Both the position numbers and the translations under genes were made by a program. This document shows, piece after piece, positions 5,514-6,768 of a DNA stretch of 6,768 nt (position 1 is the first letter of the stretch; each line of letters starts with the position of its first letter). The DNA is from an uncultured Mucispirillum sp. (GTDB lineage: Bacteria; Chrysiogenota; Deferribacteres; Deferribacterales; Mucispirillaceae), in contig CAMEZN010000096.1 in NCBI GenBank assembly GCA_945947845.1, positions 1 through 6,768 on the forward strand, given 5' to 3'. The notes beneath the pieces are model-generated. The model saw only the letters and a program-made list of their open reading frames with translations. It was not told the origin of the DNA and searched no databases.

Positions 5514-6768
5514 TGGCAGATAATTTGACTTTGAAACACAAAATTAATATTCCATTTGCTGAACAAGGTGATAAAGATATTATTCCAGACACAAGCCTAG
5601 ACGGATTAGTAAATAATACCAATGGTCTTGGTGTTAAATATGAAACAGAAATTCCTGAAGGTGGAGAATATTTTGAAAGACAAGCTTTTAATGGTATATT
5701 ATATAAAGTATATGCAGCTGTAAAAGAGCTGCAAGATTTGGCTATTTCAGCGGGCTTTCCTGTAGATATGACAAAAGCATTAAATATACTTCCGATGAAG
5801 AATGGAGGCTTAGGAGCAAATAATGTAGTAGAGGCTCGTCAAAATTTAGAGCTTGGAGCACTTGCTGTTTTAGATTCCATTTCTAATGAAAATATTAAAA
5901 ATCAAACAATTACTGGAGATAAAATTGCTAATGATGCTATAACATCAGCAAAAATTGCAGCAAATGCTGTAACGGGTAATAAAATTGCAAACAAAACAAT
6001 TACTGCTAGTAATATTGCAGATAATTCTGTTTATAATAATGCTATCGTAAACGGTGCTGTAACAGATGCAAAATTTTCAGGGATATTAAGTATTTCAAAA
6101 GGGGGAACTAATACTGAGGACGGCTTTGGCTTCAAAAATACTTATTCTGCTGCAGAATTTAATCAAAAAATAGGGCTGTCTTATCCATTTACTACTCAAC
6201 AGCTTGCAGCTGCTATTATTAAATTAGGTCAACCTATATTCTGTATGGTTTATGGATGGAATCATTCATCAAATAATATTACTGACTTTCCTGGGTCTGA
6301 ATTATCTCATAGAACATTTATTAATGTCGTTGATAATAACCAGTTTTATATAGAAACAATAGACCCTTTTAACTTAACTACTTATATCTGCAACGTATCT
6401 GGTGGCATCGCAGGACCATGGATAAAAACACGTAATTATGATGGCACTTTACCTGTATCTATTGGCGGCACAGGGTTAACTTATGGTGCACTGGGAAAAC
6501 CAACTGCTGCCCACAGGCTGGAGCCATCACAGGCAAATGGGAGTAATTATAAATCAGGCGATACTATATACAGATATTCTTTTGGGGCTTATGCAGTAAA
6601 CCAGTATGCTCCCTCAGGTGGCACATGGCTTTTAACTACTTTTGTATATACAAAAAGCACTGGTATTTGCAGGATAGATTTAGGCGGAACAGCCATTATT
6701 GCAGGCGGAACAAAACTTGATACTAATAACCAGTTTGATTTTATACACATACTTACAAAAATAGCATA
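5513..6768 (+). CDS. Tail fibre protein, N-terminal 418 residues (partial)
   Basis: The frame is open from ATG 5513 to the right edge with no stop, so the C-terminus is missing. GAAGGAGG ends nine bases upstream and the start overlaps the previous stop (TAATG). The N-terminal part, with GLGVKYETEIPEGGEYFERQ and FNGILYKVYAAVKELQ (up to about residue 74), is typical of the baseplate-attachment region of phage fibres. Next come NGGLGANNVVEARQNLELG (97-115), six decapeptide repeats (127-187), KGGTNTEDGFGFKN (196-209), and a second GGTG motif at 318-321. The latter resembles the 'GGTGA....AR.NLGL' hinge seen in many fibres. The part after residue 318 would belong to the distal receptor-binding end. 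Its base composition rises in G+C, unlike the rest of the operon. No chaperone gene or stop is in view. Confidence 0.85.
   Translation, partial: MADNLTLKHKINIPFAEQGDKDIIPDTSLDGLVNNTNGLGVKYETEIPEGGEYFERQAFNGILYKVYAAVKELQDLAISAGFPVDMTKALNILPMKNGGLGANNVVEARQNLELGALAVLDSISNENIKNQTITGDKIANDAITSAKIAANAVTGNKIANKTITASNIADNSVYNNAIVNGAVTDAKFSGILSISKGGTNTEDGFGFKNTYSAAEFNQKIGLSYPFTTQQLAAAIIKLGQPIFCMVYGWNHSSNNITDFPGSELSHRTFINVVDNNQFYIETIDPFNLTTYICNVSGGIAGPWIKTRNYDGTLPVSIGGTGLTYGALGKPTAAHRLEPSQANGSNYKSGDTIYRYSFGAYAVNQYAPSGGTWLLTTFVYTKSTGICRIDLGGTAIIAGGTKLDTNNQFDFIHILTKIA
5891..6073 (+). repeat. Decapeptide repeats in the fibre shaft
   Basis: Residues 127-187 of the fibre form six units of 10-11 residues on the pattern I-x-N-x-(T/A/S)-(I/V)-T-x-x-K: NIKNQTITGDK, IANDAITSAK, IAANAVTGNK, IANKTITASN, IADNSVYNNA, IVNGAVTDAK. 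The nucleotide copies are diverged, so this is an old protein repeat rather than a DNA tandem repeat. Regular short repeats of this kind usually form a trimeric fibrous shaft, which is inference here. Confidence 0.75.

Noticed and set aside
5320..5523. Second + strand frame overlapping the end of the DUF2612 gene
   Set aside because: It runs out of frame through the conserved end of the DUF2612 protein and into the fibre start; its translation looks like ordinary shadow sequence.
6420..6768. Variable region of a diversity-generating retroelement at the fibre tip
   Set aside because: No reverse transcriptase, template repeat or accessory gene is in the window, and the fibre's end is cut off, so nothing supports it.

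Overview
The window lies inside the tail and baseplate module of a contractile-tailed phage, most likely a prophage. Nine genes are on the + strand, none on the - strand, and adjacent genes overlap or nearly touch. The DNA is AT-rich (about one third G+C by eye in most coding parts). Codons such as ATA, AGA, TTA and AAT are common, TGA is used as a stop, and most genes carry clear Shine-Dalgarno sites. This suggests an AT-rich bacterial host with the standard code. The sequence does not fix the host lineage.

Layout: (1) 1-357 is the C-terminal end of a protein in the tape-measure position. (2) 357-923 is a Dit-like baseplate protein. (3) 924-1229 is the only real gap. It holds a run of stem-loops and a 57-base relic copy of the start of the next gene. 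(4) 1230-1532 is a baseplate plug protein (Pam3 gp18-like). (5) 1538-2401 is a baseplate hub protein. (6) 2405-3217 is a spike with a Gp138-like OB domain and a beta-helical shaft. (7) 3230-3463 is a small unrecognised protein of 77 residues. (8) 3460-3792 is a gpW/gp25-like wedge protein. (9) 3779-4936 is a gpJ-like wedge protein, probably starting at TTG. (10) 4929-5513 is a DUF2612 protein. (11) 5513 to the right edge is a tail fibre, cut by the window.

Together these genes would build the end of the tail. The tape measure sets tail length, the Dit-like protein, plug, hub and spike form the central axis, gp25/gpJ/DUF2612 form the wedges, and the fibre reaches the host surface. The gene order matches short-baseplate myoviruses of the Pam3/E217/Mu-like kind, so the module itself is ordinary.

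What deserves a second look is the 306-base gap with six consecutive stem-loops, the eroded paralogous gene start embedded in it, the decapeptide repeat in the fibre shaft, and a rise in G+C in the distal fibre that suggests an exchanged receptor-binding tip. I see no complete previously undescribed system in this window.
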